10,527 nt of DNA from an uncultured Rickettsiales bacterium (GTDB taxonomy: Bacteria > Pseudomonadota > Alphaproteobacteria > UBA8366): contig CAJWTF010000133.1 in NCBI GenBank assembly GCA_913046825.1, positions 1-10,527 of the forward strand, given 5' to 3'. Both the position numbers and the translations under genes were made by a program. Below, piece after piece: positions 1 to 6,687 of this stretch (the stretch's first letter is position 1; each line of letters starts with the position of its first letter). Under the pieces are notes generated by a model. It was not told the DNA's origin. It ran no database searches and was given only the letters and a program-made list of their open reading frames with translations.

Positions 1-320
1 GGCAATAACAGCGTAGTAACTGAGAACCAACGTAACGCCGAATATAAAATGTCAACCAAAATAGCGCTAATACCCGCGGCAATCGGCATTTTTGAACGCG
101 CTCACCGCGTCACCTTGCGCACGACGGCCTAGGGATAGTTCGGCGATAAGGAGCGGAAGGCTGACAAGAACAATGCAGGCCATGAAAATAATTAGGAAGG
201 CAGCGCTGCCATTTTTCCCGGCGACATCGTAGTGTTGCCAAATGTTGCCGATCCCGACAGCGGCACCGATGGTGGAAAACACAAACCTCTGCGCGATCCC
301 CATTGTTCCCGGTCACTCAT
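1..320 (-). pseudogene. Decayed SNF/NSS-family sodium-dependent transporter, N-terminal part
   Basis: This is the 5' end of a neurotransmitter:sodium symporter (SNF family) gene, running off the left edge. Reading starts at ATG 320-318 with MSDREQWGSRRG, the usual N-terminus of the family. It then needs a shift after base 286 into the frame giving FVFSTIGAAVGIGNIW (TM1, unwound sodium-site region), followed by NGSAAFLIIF and the TM2 segment ending LLIAELSLGRR. That frame meets TAG at 69-67 and TGA at 54-52. Beyond both stops it resumes family-like sequence in the same frame (HFIFGVTLVLSYYAVIA, resembling the TM3 motif LSYYSVVAG). The stops are one base away from Gln/Trp and Trp/Arg codons. 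The Arg-Phe-Pro that usually follows GNIW is replaced by Gln-His-Tyr. An intact protein would have over 400 residues. One frameshift plus two stops point to a pseudogene; sequencing error is the alternative. The family call rests on remembered motifs. Confidence 0.75.
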
Positions 321-477
321 TCCACGCGTTCTCTTACAATACTCCAAATGTATATCCATCTCTCGAAGTGTATTTGCATTGTGGTTGATCAAAGAGTGGC
401 GGCGCGTTGTCGCATGTGTCTGTCGCGTGGGGACGTATTAAGCAACAATATAAAACTTTGAGCTTCAGAGGCGGACA
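321..477. other. Intergenic region between the transporter remnant and the acyl-CoA dehydrogenase
   Basis: These 157 bases separate two divergent genes. A possible -10 box for the plus-strand pair is TATAAA at 449-454, but no good -35 lies 16-18 bases upstream, so the promoter is uncertain. The Shine-Dalgarno sequence AGAGG at 467-471 sits 6 bases before the ATG at 478. A single TGCATT at 375-380 resembles half of the operator-like element found near boxR and boxC, but the full dyad is absent. I see no RNA gene, repeat or small coding region here. Confidence 0.45.
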
Positions 478-1629
478 ATGGATTTCGATTTTTCGATAGA
501 GCACAAGCAACTACGCGATACCGTGCGACGACACGCAGAGGATGATATGCGCCCACATGTCTCCGAGGCCGATGACACGGAGCGGTTGCCAAAGGAGTTA
601 TTCGCGCGCTGGGGAGAACTCGGGCTGATCGGTGCACGTTATCCGGAAGCCGATGGGGGCATTGGAATGGATAAAATTTCTGATTGCATCGTGCGCGAGG
701 AATTGGGCCGGATCAGCCAAGCGTTTTGCGCGGCGTTCTCGGCGCATAGTCATCTTGGCATCTGGCCGATTTGGCGGACTGGGACGGACGCGCAGAAGGA
801 ACGGTTTTTTAAGCCCGCGCTTCGAGGAGAGAAAGTTGCCTGCTTCGGTCTCAGCGAACCTGATGGTGGCTCCAACATTCGGGCGATGAAGACCCGGGCC
901 GAGAAAATCGAGGGTGGCTATAAGATCAACGGCAGCAAGCTCTATATCACCAATGCGCCGATGGCTGATTTTATGATGCTGGCAGCCCGGACTGCGCCGG
1001 AAATTAAACCCTCGGCGATCAGTTTGTTTATCGTGGAGCTGCCGAACCCGGCGGTTGATATCAGCCATTTGAAGAAGGAAGGGCTGAAAGGTTCCGAGAC
1101 CGGCTTGCTGTATATCGAGGACCTATTCGTGCCCGACGATTGTTTGCTGGGGCACGCGGAAGGTACTTATCCGATCATCCTGGAATCGCTGACGGAGAAC
1201 CGGGTGGGGGTTTCGGCCTCCGTATTGGGCGTGGCTAAGGGCGCGTATGAAGAAGCGCTGGAATATGCGCGAACACGCATTGTCGCCGGAAAGCTGATCC
1301 TGGAATATCAGGCAGTCGCCCACCGGCTGGCGGATATGGCGACGGATATCGAAGCTGCCCATTGGATGGTTTATCGTGGCGCGTGGCAGGTCGACGAAGG
1401 TGGGATCGATCACGAGACCGCGGCGAAAATAAAACTCTTCGTCAGCGAGGCGGCGTACCGCGTGACGGAACAGGCGATCCGGGTGCTCGGCGGTGCCGGC
1501 ATGATGCGGGAATACAACGTCGGACGGCATCACCGGGACGCCATGGTTTATTTGTTCGGGGAAGGGACATCGGACATTCAACGCAACCTGATTTCGCGGG
1601 CGATGAAGGAACGCGACCTGTTGCCATAG
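478..1629 (+). CDS. Acyl-CoA dehydrogenase (FAD-dependent)
   Basis: A cytoplasmic flavoprotein of 383 residues, normal for the medium/short-chain acyl-CoA dehydrogenase family, which oxidises acyl-CoA to the 2,3-enoyl-CoA and passes electrons to ETF. The N-terminal helical domain covers about 1-115. The middle beta domain holds the FAD/substrate loop GLSEPDGGSN at 124-133 and YITN at 156-159. The C-terminal helical domain ends with the signature GEGTSDIQ, placing the expected catalytic base at Glu362, so the enzyme looks active. The start at 478 has AGAGG 6 bases upstream. The stop overlaps the next gene's ribosome binding site, so the two are almost certainly co-transcribed. Next to benzoate genes it might act on a phenylalkanoyl-CoA or cyclohexanecarboxyl-CoA. 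That is inference only, since the substrate cannot be read from these motifs. Confidence 0.93.
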   Translation: MDFDFSIEHKQLRDTVRRHAEDDMRPHVSEADDTERLPKELFARWGELGLIGARYPEADGGIGMDKISDCIVREELGRISQAFCAAFSAHSHLGIWPIWRTGTDAQKERFFKPALRGEKVACFGLSEPDGGSNIRAMKTRAEKIEGGYKINGSKLYITNAPMADFMMLAARTAPEIKPSAISLFIVELPNPAVDISHLKKEGLKGSETGLLYIEDLFVPDDCLLGHAEGTYPIILESLTENRVGVSASVLGVAKGAYEEALEYARTRIVAGKLILEYQAVAHRLADMATDIEAAHWMVYRGAWQVDEGGIDHETAAKIKLFVSEAAYRVTEQAIRVLGGAGMMREYNVGRHHRDAMVYLFGEGTSDIQRNLISRAMKERDLLP

Positions 1630-1640
1630 GAGACGATGCT

Positions 1641-3557
1641 ATGAGCGATACTTGGACACCACTCCCCGCCGACCGGCTTTTGCAAGCCTTAGAGGAAGCC
1701 GATCTGCGGGTCCTGTTGATGGTAATATTTCATCTGACGGGGGACCGACGTTGGTTCTCTGACCCGTACCTGCCGAAGCGCGATGTCAATCTGATTGCGG
1801 ACGAAGACGCCGGACTATCCGAGGAGGCTCGGGCGGAAATACGGGCGAAAGCAGTCGAGTTGCTCTCATCACCGGATCTAGCCCCGGCGGTTGACGATCC
1901 CGGTGATGAATTGATGGTGGAGATGATGAGCCGCTGTCTCGGCGAAGCGGTGCCGCCGGAATACGCGTTGATGATGCGGGAAGAAATGGGGCTGTGTTCG
2001 CGCCAAGTCGACTGGCGCGATGAGAAGCCGACGCATGTGCGCGACCATCTTCCCGTTGTGATCGTAGGCGCTGGAGCCAGTGGTATCGCCCTGGCGGCAA
2101 ACCTCGAGAAGCTCGGCGTCTCCTACACGATACTTGAGAAAAACAACGAAGTCGGTGGAACTTGGTACGAGAATACCTATCCCGGTTGCGGAGTGGATAC
2201 GCCGAACCACGCCTATTCGTTTTCATTCGGAACCCGCTATCGGTGGAGCCGTTATTTTGCACCACGCGATGAGTTGCAGGACTATCTCGTGCGCAGCGCC
2301 GATGAGGCCGGAATTCGGGCGAAGACACGCTTCACCACCCGCGTGGTAAAAACCGATTGGGACGAGGCGGCGTGTTGCTGGCGGGTAGTAGCGGAGGGGC
2401 CGGGCGGTTCCGAGGAAATACAGGCAATGGCCGTGGTCAGTGCCATTGGACAGCTAAGCCTGCCTTCGGTCCCGCATATCGAGGGGGCCGATACGTTCGA
2501 CGGACCGATTTTCCACACGGCGGAATGGCCGGACGGTTTGGACCTTGCGGGCAAGCGGGTGGCGATCATCGGCACCGGCGCTTCCTCAATGCAGATCGTG
2601 CCAACGGTTGTCGATGAGGTCGCCTCGTTCACGGTGTATCAGCGTAACGCGCAATGGGCGCGGCCGATCCCACGCTATCACGACCCCATTGGGGACGGTG
2701 CGCAATGGCTGTTGGAGAAAGTGCCTTATTATGCTGCTTGGTTCCGTTTCACCATGTTGTGGCGCTATGGCGATGGGTTGTTGCCGACATTGAAAAAGGA
2801 TCCGAATTGGGAACATCCGGAGCGTTCTCTCAACCGCGCCAACGACCGTCACCGCATCCAGATGACGGAGCATATGGAGCAGGAGCTGGTCGGCCGTCCG
2901 GACCTCTTGGCTAAATGCCTGCCGACATATCCGCCCTATGGTAAACGTATATTGCTCGACAATGGCTGGTTCGCTGCAATCACCAAGCCGAATGTCGAAC
3001 TGGTGACGGACGATATCGACCGCATCGATCCTTCGGGCGTGGTCACCACTGATGGACAATTGCGCGACGCCGATATTGTCATCTTGGCGACCGGCTTTAA
3101 GGTCTCGTTGATGACCGCGCGTCTGAATGTCACGGGACGTGAGGGGCGTAAACTGACGGACGTCTGGGCGGATGACAATCCATCGGCCCATCTCGGCATT
3201 ACAGTGCCGGGTTTCCCGAACTTGTTTACCATGCAGGGCCCGAATTCGGGACTCGGACACGGCGGCAGTGCTATCTTTCAAGCGGAATGCCAAGCCCGAT
3301 ACATCGCCGGCTGCCTTGCCGGCATGATCGAGGATGGGATCGACGCCATCGATGTTCAGCAAGACGTTCACGATGAATATGTCCGCCGCGTCGATGCCGA
3401 ACACGAAGGCATGATCTGGACCCATCCGGGGATGTCGACCTATTACCGCAATGCCAAGGGGCGGGTAGTCTCGGTCATGCCGTGGCGCTTGGTCGATTAT
3501 TGGTCGATGACGCACGAGCCGGATTTCACCGAGTTTCAGGTGTTGAAAGCCGGCTGA
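1641..3557 (+). CDS. Baeyer-Villiger monooxygenase, 4-hydroxyacetophenone monooxygenase-like
   Basis: A 638-residue NADPH- and FAD-dependent type I Baeyer-Villiger monooxygenase, which inserts oxygen next to a ketone to give an ester. It has the FAD Rossmann motif GAGASG at 143-148, the family fingerprint FDGPIFHTAEWP at 286-297, the NADPH Rossmann motif GTGASS at 311-316, and Arg436 in the YPPYGKRILLDNGW segment, which matches the catalytic Arg of the family. About 140 residues of helical sequence precede the first Rossmann motif. This extension and the total length are typical of 4-hydroxyacetophenone monooxygenase (HapE, about 640 residues) and not of cyclohexanone monooxygenases. The frame is open further upstream inside the dehydrogenase gene, but ATG 1641 is chosen because AGGAG at 1628-1632 precedes it by 8 bases. 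The substrate is probably an aromatic ketone, by family inference. No esterase to cleave the product is in the window. Confidence 0.92.
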   Translation: MSDTWTPLPADRLLQALEEADLRVLLMVIFHLTGDRRWFSDPYLPKRDVNLIADEDAGLSEEARAEIRAKAVELLSSPDLAPAVDDPGDELMVEMMSRCLGEAVPPEYALMMREEMGLCSRQVDWRDEKPTHVRDHLPVVIVGAGASGIALAANLEKLGVSYTILEKNNEVGGTWYENTYPGCGVDTPNHAYSFSFGTRYRWSRYFAPRDELQDYLVRSADEAGIRAKTRFTTRVVKTDWDEAACCWRVVAEGPGGSEEIQAMAVVSAIGQLSLPSVPHIEGADTFDGPIFHTAEWPDGLDLAGKRVAIIGTGASSMQIVPTVVDEVASFTVYQRNAQWARPIPRYHDPIGDGAQWLLEKVPYYAAWFRFTMLWRYGDGLLPTLKKDPNWEHPERSLNRANDRHRIQMTEHMEQELVGRPDLLAKCLPTYPPYGKRILLDNGWFAAITKPNVELVTDDIDRIDPSGVVTTDGQLRDADIVILATGFKVSLMTARLNVTGREGRKLTDVWADDNPSAHLGITVPGFPNLFTMQGPNSGLGHGGSAIFQAECQARYIAGCLAGMIEDGIDAIDVQQDVHDEYVRRVDAEHEGMIWTHPGMSTYYRNAKGRVVSVMPWRLVDYWSMTHEPDFTEFQVLKAG

Positions 3558-3560
3558 CAG

Positions 3561-5093
3561 TTAAGCCCGTAGCTTGAAGCGCTGAATCTTTCCGGTCGCG
3601 GTCTTCGGCAAGCCGTCGCGGAATTCGACCCAGCGGGGGTATTTGTAGTCAGCGAGTTTTTCTCGAACGAAACTCTGCAGTTCGTCTGCGAGCGCCTCTG
3701 AGCCTCCATGTCCCGCCGCGGTGACGATGAAGGCCTTTGGTTTGATCAGGTCGTCTTGATCCGGATGCGCGACCACGGCCGCCTCCTGCACGGCGTCGTG
3801 TTCCAGCAGCGCGCCTTCCACTTCGAAGGGCGAAACGTAGATGCCACCGACTTTCATCATGTCGTCTGAGCGGCCGCCATAAATGTAATAGCCTTCGCCA
3901 TCGATCGTGTATTTATCGCCGGTGCGGGTCCATTGGCCTTTGAATGTGTCGCGGCTCTTTTCTCGTTGATTCCAATACATGATGGCGCTGGTGGGCCCAG
4001 CGACTTCCAGGTGTCCCAACTCGCCATCGTCCACTCGGGCGCCATCATCGTCGACGAGGCGCAGCGCGTAACCGGGGACCGCTTTGCCGGAGCTGTTGGC
4101 GCGAATGTCGCCCTGATGATTAGTGAGGAAGATGTGCAGCATTTCCGTGCTGCCGAGACCGTCCAAGATGTCGGCACCGGTGCGTTCTTTCCAACGGCGC
4201 AGTAGTTCCCCCGGTAATGCTTCGCCCGCCGAGACGCAAAGGCGGAGCTTGTGATGACCTTCCTCGGGTAAGGAATCGCTGGCGAGCAGCATTCCGTATA
4301 GGGTCGGCACGCCAAAGAAGAGCGTGACACCGTAATTAGCCAGAATCTCTCCGACCGCATCCGGCGTCGGCATCCCTTCCAATAGAACCGTGGTGGCCCC
4401 GGCCGCCATCGGAAACGAGAGTCCGTTGCCGAGCCCATAGGCGAAGAACAATTTGGCCGCTGAATAGACAACGTCACTCTCGTCGATGCCGAGGGTGGGT
4501 GTGGCGTAGAGGTCGACTGTCTCGATGATGCTACCCTGTAGGTGCACCGCTCCTTTCGGCATGCCGGTCGTGCCCGAGGTGTAAAGCCAGAAGCACATAT
4601 CGTCGCGCCGTGTTGGCGCCGTCTCGAAGTTGTCGGCCGCCGCGCTCATCGCGACCGACAACAGCTCATGCTTGCCTGCATCCGTGCCGGAGATCAGCAC
4701 CGTTTTCAGTCGAGAAGACTCAACACATCCCGTGAATGCGGGTAGCAGGTCTTCGGAAAGAATAAGTCCCGTCGCGCGGCTATCGTCGACGATATAGGCG
4801 TAGTCTTTTTCGGTGAGCCTCGTGTTAACCGGCACGGGTACGATACCGGCTTTGATCGCGCCGAGGAATGCGGCGACCAGATCGATGGTATCGGACATGC
4901 AAAGGACGAGCCGTTGCTCCGGCTCGATACTGCGGGATGCCAGCATGTTGGCGACCCGGTTGGCGCGCTGAGCTACGTCAGCATAGTTGTAACTACCGTT
5001 GCTGTCGATGAACGCCGTATTCTCTCCACGACCGGCATTCAGGTTGCGCTCCAGCAGGTCGGCGGCGGCGTTGTAGAGCATTTCGTCCGACAT
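3561..5093 (-). CDS. bclA: Benzoate-CoA ligase
   Basis: A 510-residue adenylate-forming enzyme that activates benzoate with ATP and CoA to benzoyl-CoA, the entry step of the box pathway. Core motifs are all present: the phosphate loop TSGTTGMPKG at 172-181, GLGSTEML at 312-319 (characteristic of the benzoate/4-hydroxybenzoate ligase group), the TGD motif at 391-393 followed by the GRSDDMMKVGG hinge region, and the C-terminal catalytic lysine Lys502 in PKTATGKIQR. Length fits BclA/BadA proteins (about 520). The start ATG at 5093 has a very strong Shine-Dalgarno, AGGGAGG, at 5107-5101, 7 bases away. It lies 47 bases downstream of the flavodoxin stop on the same strand, so the two probably form an operon read from the divergent promoter near 5670. 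A related aryl-CoA ligase specificity (hydroxy- or halobenzoate) cannot be excluded, but boxBC beside it favours benzoate. Confidence 0.9.
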   Translation of the reverse strand: MSDEMLYNAAADLLERNLNAGRGENTAFIDSNGSYNYADVAQRANRVANMLASRSIEPEQRLVLCMSDTIDLVAAFLGAIKAGIVPVPVNTRLTEKDYAYIVDDSRATGLILSEDLLPAFTGCVESSRLKTVLISGTDAGKHELLSVAMSAAADNFETAPTRRDDMCFWLYTSGTTGMPKGAVHLQGSIIETVDLYATPTLGIDESDVVYSAAKLFFAYGLGNGLSFPMAAGATTVLLEGMPTPDAVGEILANYGVTLFFGVPTLYGMLLASDSLPEEGHHKLRLCVSAGEALPGELLRRWKERTGADILDGLGSTEMLHIFLTNHQGDIRANSSGKAVPGYALRLVDDDGARVDDGELGHLEVAGPTSAIMYWNQREKSRDTFKGQWTRTGDKYTIDGEGYYIYGGRSDDMMKVGGIYVSPFEVEGALLEHDAVQEAAVVAHPDQDDLIKPKAFIVTAAGHGGSEALADELQSFVREKLADYKYPRWVEFRDGLPKTATGKIQRFKLRA

Positions 5094-5100
5094 GTCTTAC

Positions 5101-5107
5101 CCTCCCT
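5101..5107 (-). promoter_or_regulatory. Strong Shine-Dalgarno site of the benzoate-CoA ligase
   Basis: On the minus strand AGGGAGG lies 7 bases before the ligase ATG. It fixes the ligase start and is clearly stronger than the weak site in front of the flavodoxin gene upstream in the same operon, which may favour more ligase than flavodoxin. Confidence 0.75.
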
Positions 5108-5140
5108 GGTGTCTTAGATCGCTCGGCTTTGAAGTAAGTC

Positions 5141-5599
5141 TTATCCGTCCAACAGCTTAACCCATTTGGCGGCCCATTCACCTGCTTGGTCTTCCGGCAG
5201 TTCACCCGACGTTGCGTCGTTCTTGACGATCTCTCCGACGCGGGTCGCCTGCAACTCAGTCAGAACTTTATCAAAAGTAATACCGCCCCAACAAAATGTC
5301 TCGCCATGGGTTATGTCGCCGAGCGCGAAGACACCGTATTGCAGTCCCGAAAGCGCCGGTTTTTGGGATTGTAGCGATTCGTAAAGTTTCTTCGCATTGT
5401 CCGGAACGTCGCCGTGGCCGTAGGTAGAAACGCAAATGATAAAAGCGGCTTCCGGATCGAAGACGTCAGCTTCCAGATCGTCCATCAAGATCACTTCTGC
5501 CGTGTGTCCCGCGGCTTCCAATGAGTCGCACATTTCCTCTGCGCAAAGCTCCGCTGTGCCGGTCATAGTGCCGACAAGAATCCTGATGTCCGAAGCCAT
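5141..5599 (-). CDS. MioC-like flavodoxin (FMN-binding electron carrier)
   Basis: A small acidic protein of 152 residues, the size of a short-chain flavodoxin/MioC. The FMN phosphate loop is GTMTGTAE at 10-17. The second FMN loop is STYGHGDVPDN at 58-68, and the third is ALGD at 92-95 followed by TFCWGG at 101-106. The end EWAAKWVKLL resembles the C-terminus of E. coli MioC (from memory). The ORF is open back to 5671, but that would place coding sequence over the promoter/operator. ATG 5599 begins directly with the first beta strand and is preferred, although its Shine-Dalgarno (GGGAC-like) is weak. It is divergent from boxR and first in a probable operon with the ligase. The position suggests a redox role in the pathway, perhaps supplying electrons to BoxB in place of the absent BoxA. 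That role is inference; no reductase for the flavodoxin is visible. Confidence 0.88.
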   Translation of the reverse strand: MASDIRILVGTMTGTAELCAEEMCDSLEAAGHTAEVILMDDLEADVFDPEAAFIICVSTYGHGDVPDNAKKLYESLQSQKPALSGLQYGVFALGDITHGETFCWGGITFDKVLTELQATRVGEIVKNDATSGELPEDQAGEWAAKWVKLLDG

Positions 5600-5710
5600 G
5601 TCCCGTGTGTCCCGTATTGCCCAACGCCATGAGGCCCGCCGTTGATAGTTGGCCTCGAATTGAAAGTGCATTATAATTCATGTTTAAGGCATGTAAAGCA
5701 AAGGGCAATC
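5600..5710. promoter_or_regulatory. Divergent promoter region between flavodoxin-ligase and boxR
   Basis: This intergenic region contains a consensus TATAAT on both strands, formed by one self-complementary ATTATAAT at 5670-5677. Minus strand: TTTACA (5697-5692), a 16-base spacer, then TATAAT (5675-5670), driving the flavodoxin and ligase. Plus strand: TTGGCC (5649-5654), a 17-base spacer, then TATAAT (5672-5677), driving boxR. The minus-strand promoter matches consensus better (5/6 and 6/6) than the plus-strand one (4/6 and 6/6). Both overlap the dyad operator candidate. Predicted starts lie near 5663 (minus) and 5684 (plus). Confidence 0.6.
5659..5688. promoter_or_regulatory. Candidate BoxR operator, copy 1
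   Basis: A dyad with the core TGCATTATAATTCA at 5667-5680, a 14-base palindrome with one mismatched pair. Over 30 bases, 20 positions are symmetric, and 25 of 30 bases match the second copy at 6615-6644. It covers the -10 boxes of both divergent promoters, so a bound repressor would block both. BoxR/BzdR-type regulators are known to recognise TGCA-containing sites. Assigning this element to BoxR is inference. Confidence 0.6.
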
Positions 5711-6619
5711 GTGGGAACTAATAAGACATTCGAACGCTTGGGCGACGAAAGCACGGAGTTCCTAAATGGACTTGGTCAACGGGTTCGATCTGCGCGTGCC
5801 GCGCGAGGCATGACGCGAAAAATTCTGGCGCGTGATTCCGGCGTCTCGGAAAGATATCTCGCGCAGCTTGAAGCAGGACGCGGTAACGTATCGGTCCTTG
5901 TGCTTCTGAGCATAGCCGATGCCATGGTGATGCCCATTGACTTGTTGTTACGAGATGCGGAAGTGGATATGCCGCTAAAGCGAGAGGCTGTGGAGCTGAT
6001 TGCCCGCATGGGAGAGGCTGACCTTCGGGGAACAATTGATTGGTTACGAGAGAAGGCACCGGGTGGGCAGGTTGGTGGACGTGCCAAACGCATTGGGTTG
6101 ATTGGACTGCGTGGCGCTGGAAAATCGACATTAGGCCGAATTATGGCGGAACGATTGGGGTTTTCGTTCATTGAATTAAATCGAATTATCGAGGCGGATT
6201 ACGGCGGCTCTCTCGATGACCTCTTCTCCCTGGCCGGCCAACCCGCCTATCGGCGTTATGAATCCCGGTGCCTGGCACGTGTATTGGACGAGCATAAATC
6301 AGTTGTAATTGCCACCGGTGGCGGCATCGTCACAAACGATGCGGCGTTCGAGGCGCTCTTGGCGCGTACGCATACGATGTGGATTCAAGCGACGCCACAA
6401 GAGCATATGTTGCGTGTGGTGGAACAAGGGGATCTGCGGCCGATGGCGGATAATCGCGAGGCGATGCGCGATCTGAGGCAAATTCTTTCGGCCCGTGAAT
6501 CTGCATATAGCCGTGCGTTGGTGACATTCGATACGTCCGGGCAAACCATTGCGGAGAGTTCAGACAAAGTATTAAGGCTTGCCCGGGGTGTGATGAAGGA
6601 CGAGCTTGCTGCACATTAA
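5711..6619 (+). CDS. boxR: BoxR-type transcriptional regulator (HTH plus shikimate kinase-like domain)
   Basis: A 302-residue regulator of the BoxR/BzdR family, which represses benzoate genes and is released by benzoyl-CoA. An XRE-type helix-turn-helix spans about 21-79 (LGQRVRSARAARGMTRKILA, with SGVSERYLAQLEAGRGN). The C-terminal half is a shikimate kinase-like P-loop domain with Walker A GLRGAGKS at 132-139, GGG at 203-205 and an RPM segment. The shikimate-site aspartates (DxD in real kinases) are replaced by Glu155 and Asn157 in FIELNRIIE, fitting an effector-binding rather than catalytic domain. The frame is open from 5642, but that start would lie upstream of the predicted promoter. GTG 5711, preceded by AAGGG at 5701-5705, gives a length matching BzdR (about 298). 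It is divergent from the flavodoxin and upstream of boxC. The gene probably represses itself and both neighbours through the repeated dyad. Confidence 0.88.
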   Translation: MGTNKTFERLGDESTEFLNGLGQRVRSARAARGMTRKILARDSGVSERYLAQLEAGRGNVSVLVLLSIADAMVMPIDLLLRDAEVDMPLKREAVELIARMGEADLRGTIDWLREKAPGGQVGGRAKRIGLIGLRGAGKSTLGRIMAERLGFSFIELNRIIEADYGGSLDDLFSLAGQPAYRRYESRCLARVLDEHKSVVIATGGGIVTNDAAFEALLARTHTMWIQATPQEHMLRVVEQGDLRPMADNREAMRDLRQILSARESAYSRALVTFDTSGQTIAESSDKVLRLARGVMKDELAAH

Positions 6620-6644
6620 ACATGCATTATAATTCATATTTAAT
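6615..6644. promoter_or_regulatory. Candidate BoxR operator copy 2 and boxC promoter
   Basis: A 30-base dyad with 26 symmetric positions (only two mismatched pairs). It shares the core TGCATTATAATTCA (6623-6636) with the copy at 5667-5680. It begins inside the boxR stop region and contains TATAAT at 6628-6633, a -10 for boxC. The best -35 is only TTGCTG at 6606-6611 (16-base spacer, 3/6), so the promoter may depend on an activator or on read-through from boxR. A start near 6640 would give a leader of about 48 bases. Confidence 0.62.
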
Positions 6645-6687
6645 GTTTATGAGAATTAGGGCGCATGGGGACAGGACTGGATTTGCA

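Noticed and set aside
341..390. Loose inverted repeat around CAAATGTATA and TGTATTTG between the transporter remnant and the acyl-CoA dehydrogenase
   Set aside because: Only about half of the positions pair outside ATTTG, so it could be chance. It does not match the core of the box operator candidate.
2586..3515. Long minus-strand open frame opposite the monooxygenase (309 codons)
   Set aside because: It is the shadow of a well-supported gene in a GC-rich region. Its translation shows no recognisable domain, and no ribosome binding site was evident.
5600..5671. ATG 5671 as the flavodoxin start, adding 24 residues
   Set aside because: It would begin within the divergent promoter dyad. The added residues are not flavodoxin-like, whereas ATG 5599 leads straight into the first beta strand.
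5711..6619. A true shikimate kinase (aroK) fused to a DNA-binding domain
   Set aside because: The shikimate-site aspartates are replaced, and the HTH plus kinase-like layout next to boxC and boxB is the known BoxR/BzdR architecture.
6622..6687. Upstream ATG 6622 as the boxC start, adding 22 residues
   Set aside because: The codon lies inside the operator/promoter dyad, and the extra residues do not resemble BoxC N-termini. ATG 6688 has a Shine-Dalgarno-like AGGAC and begins right before the conserved region.
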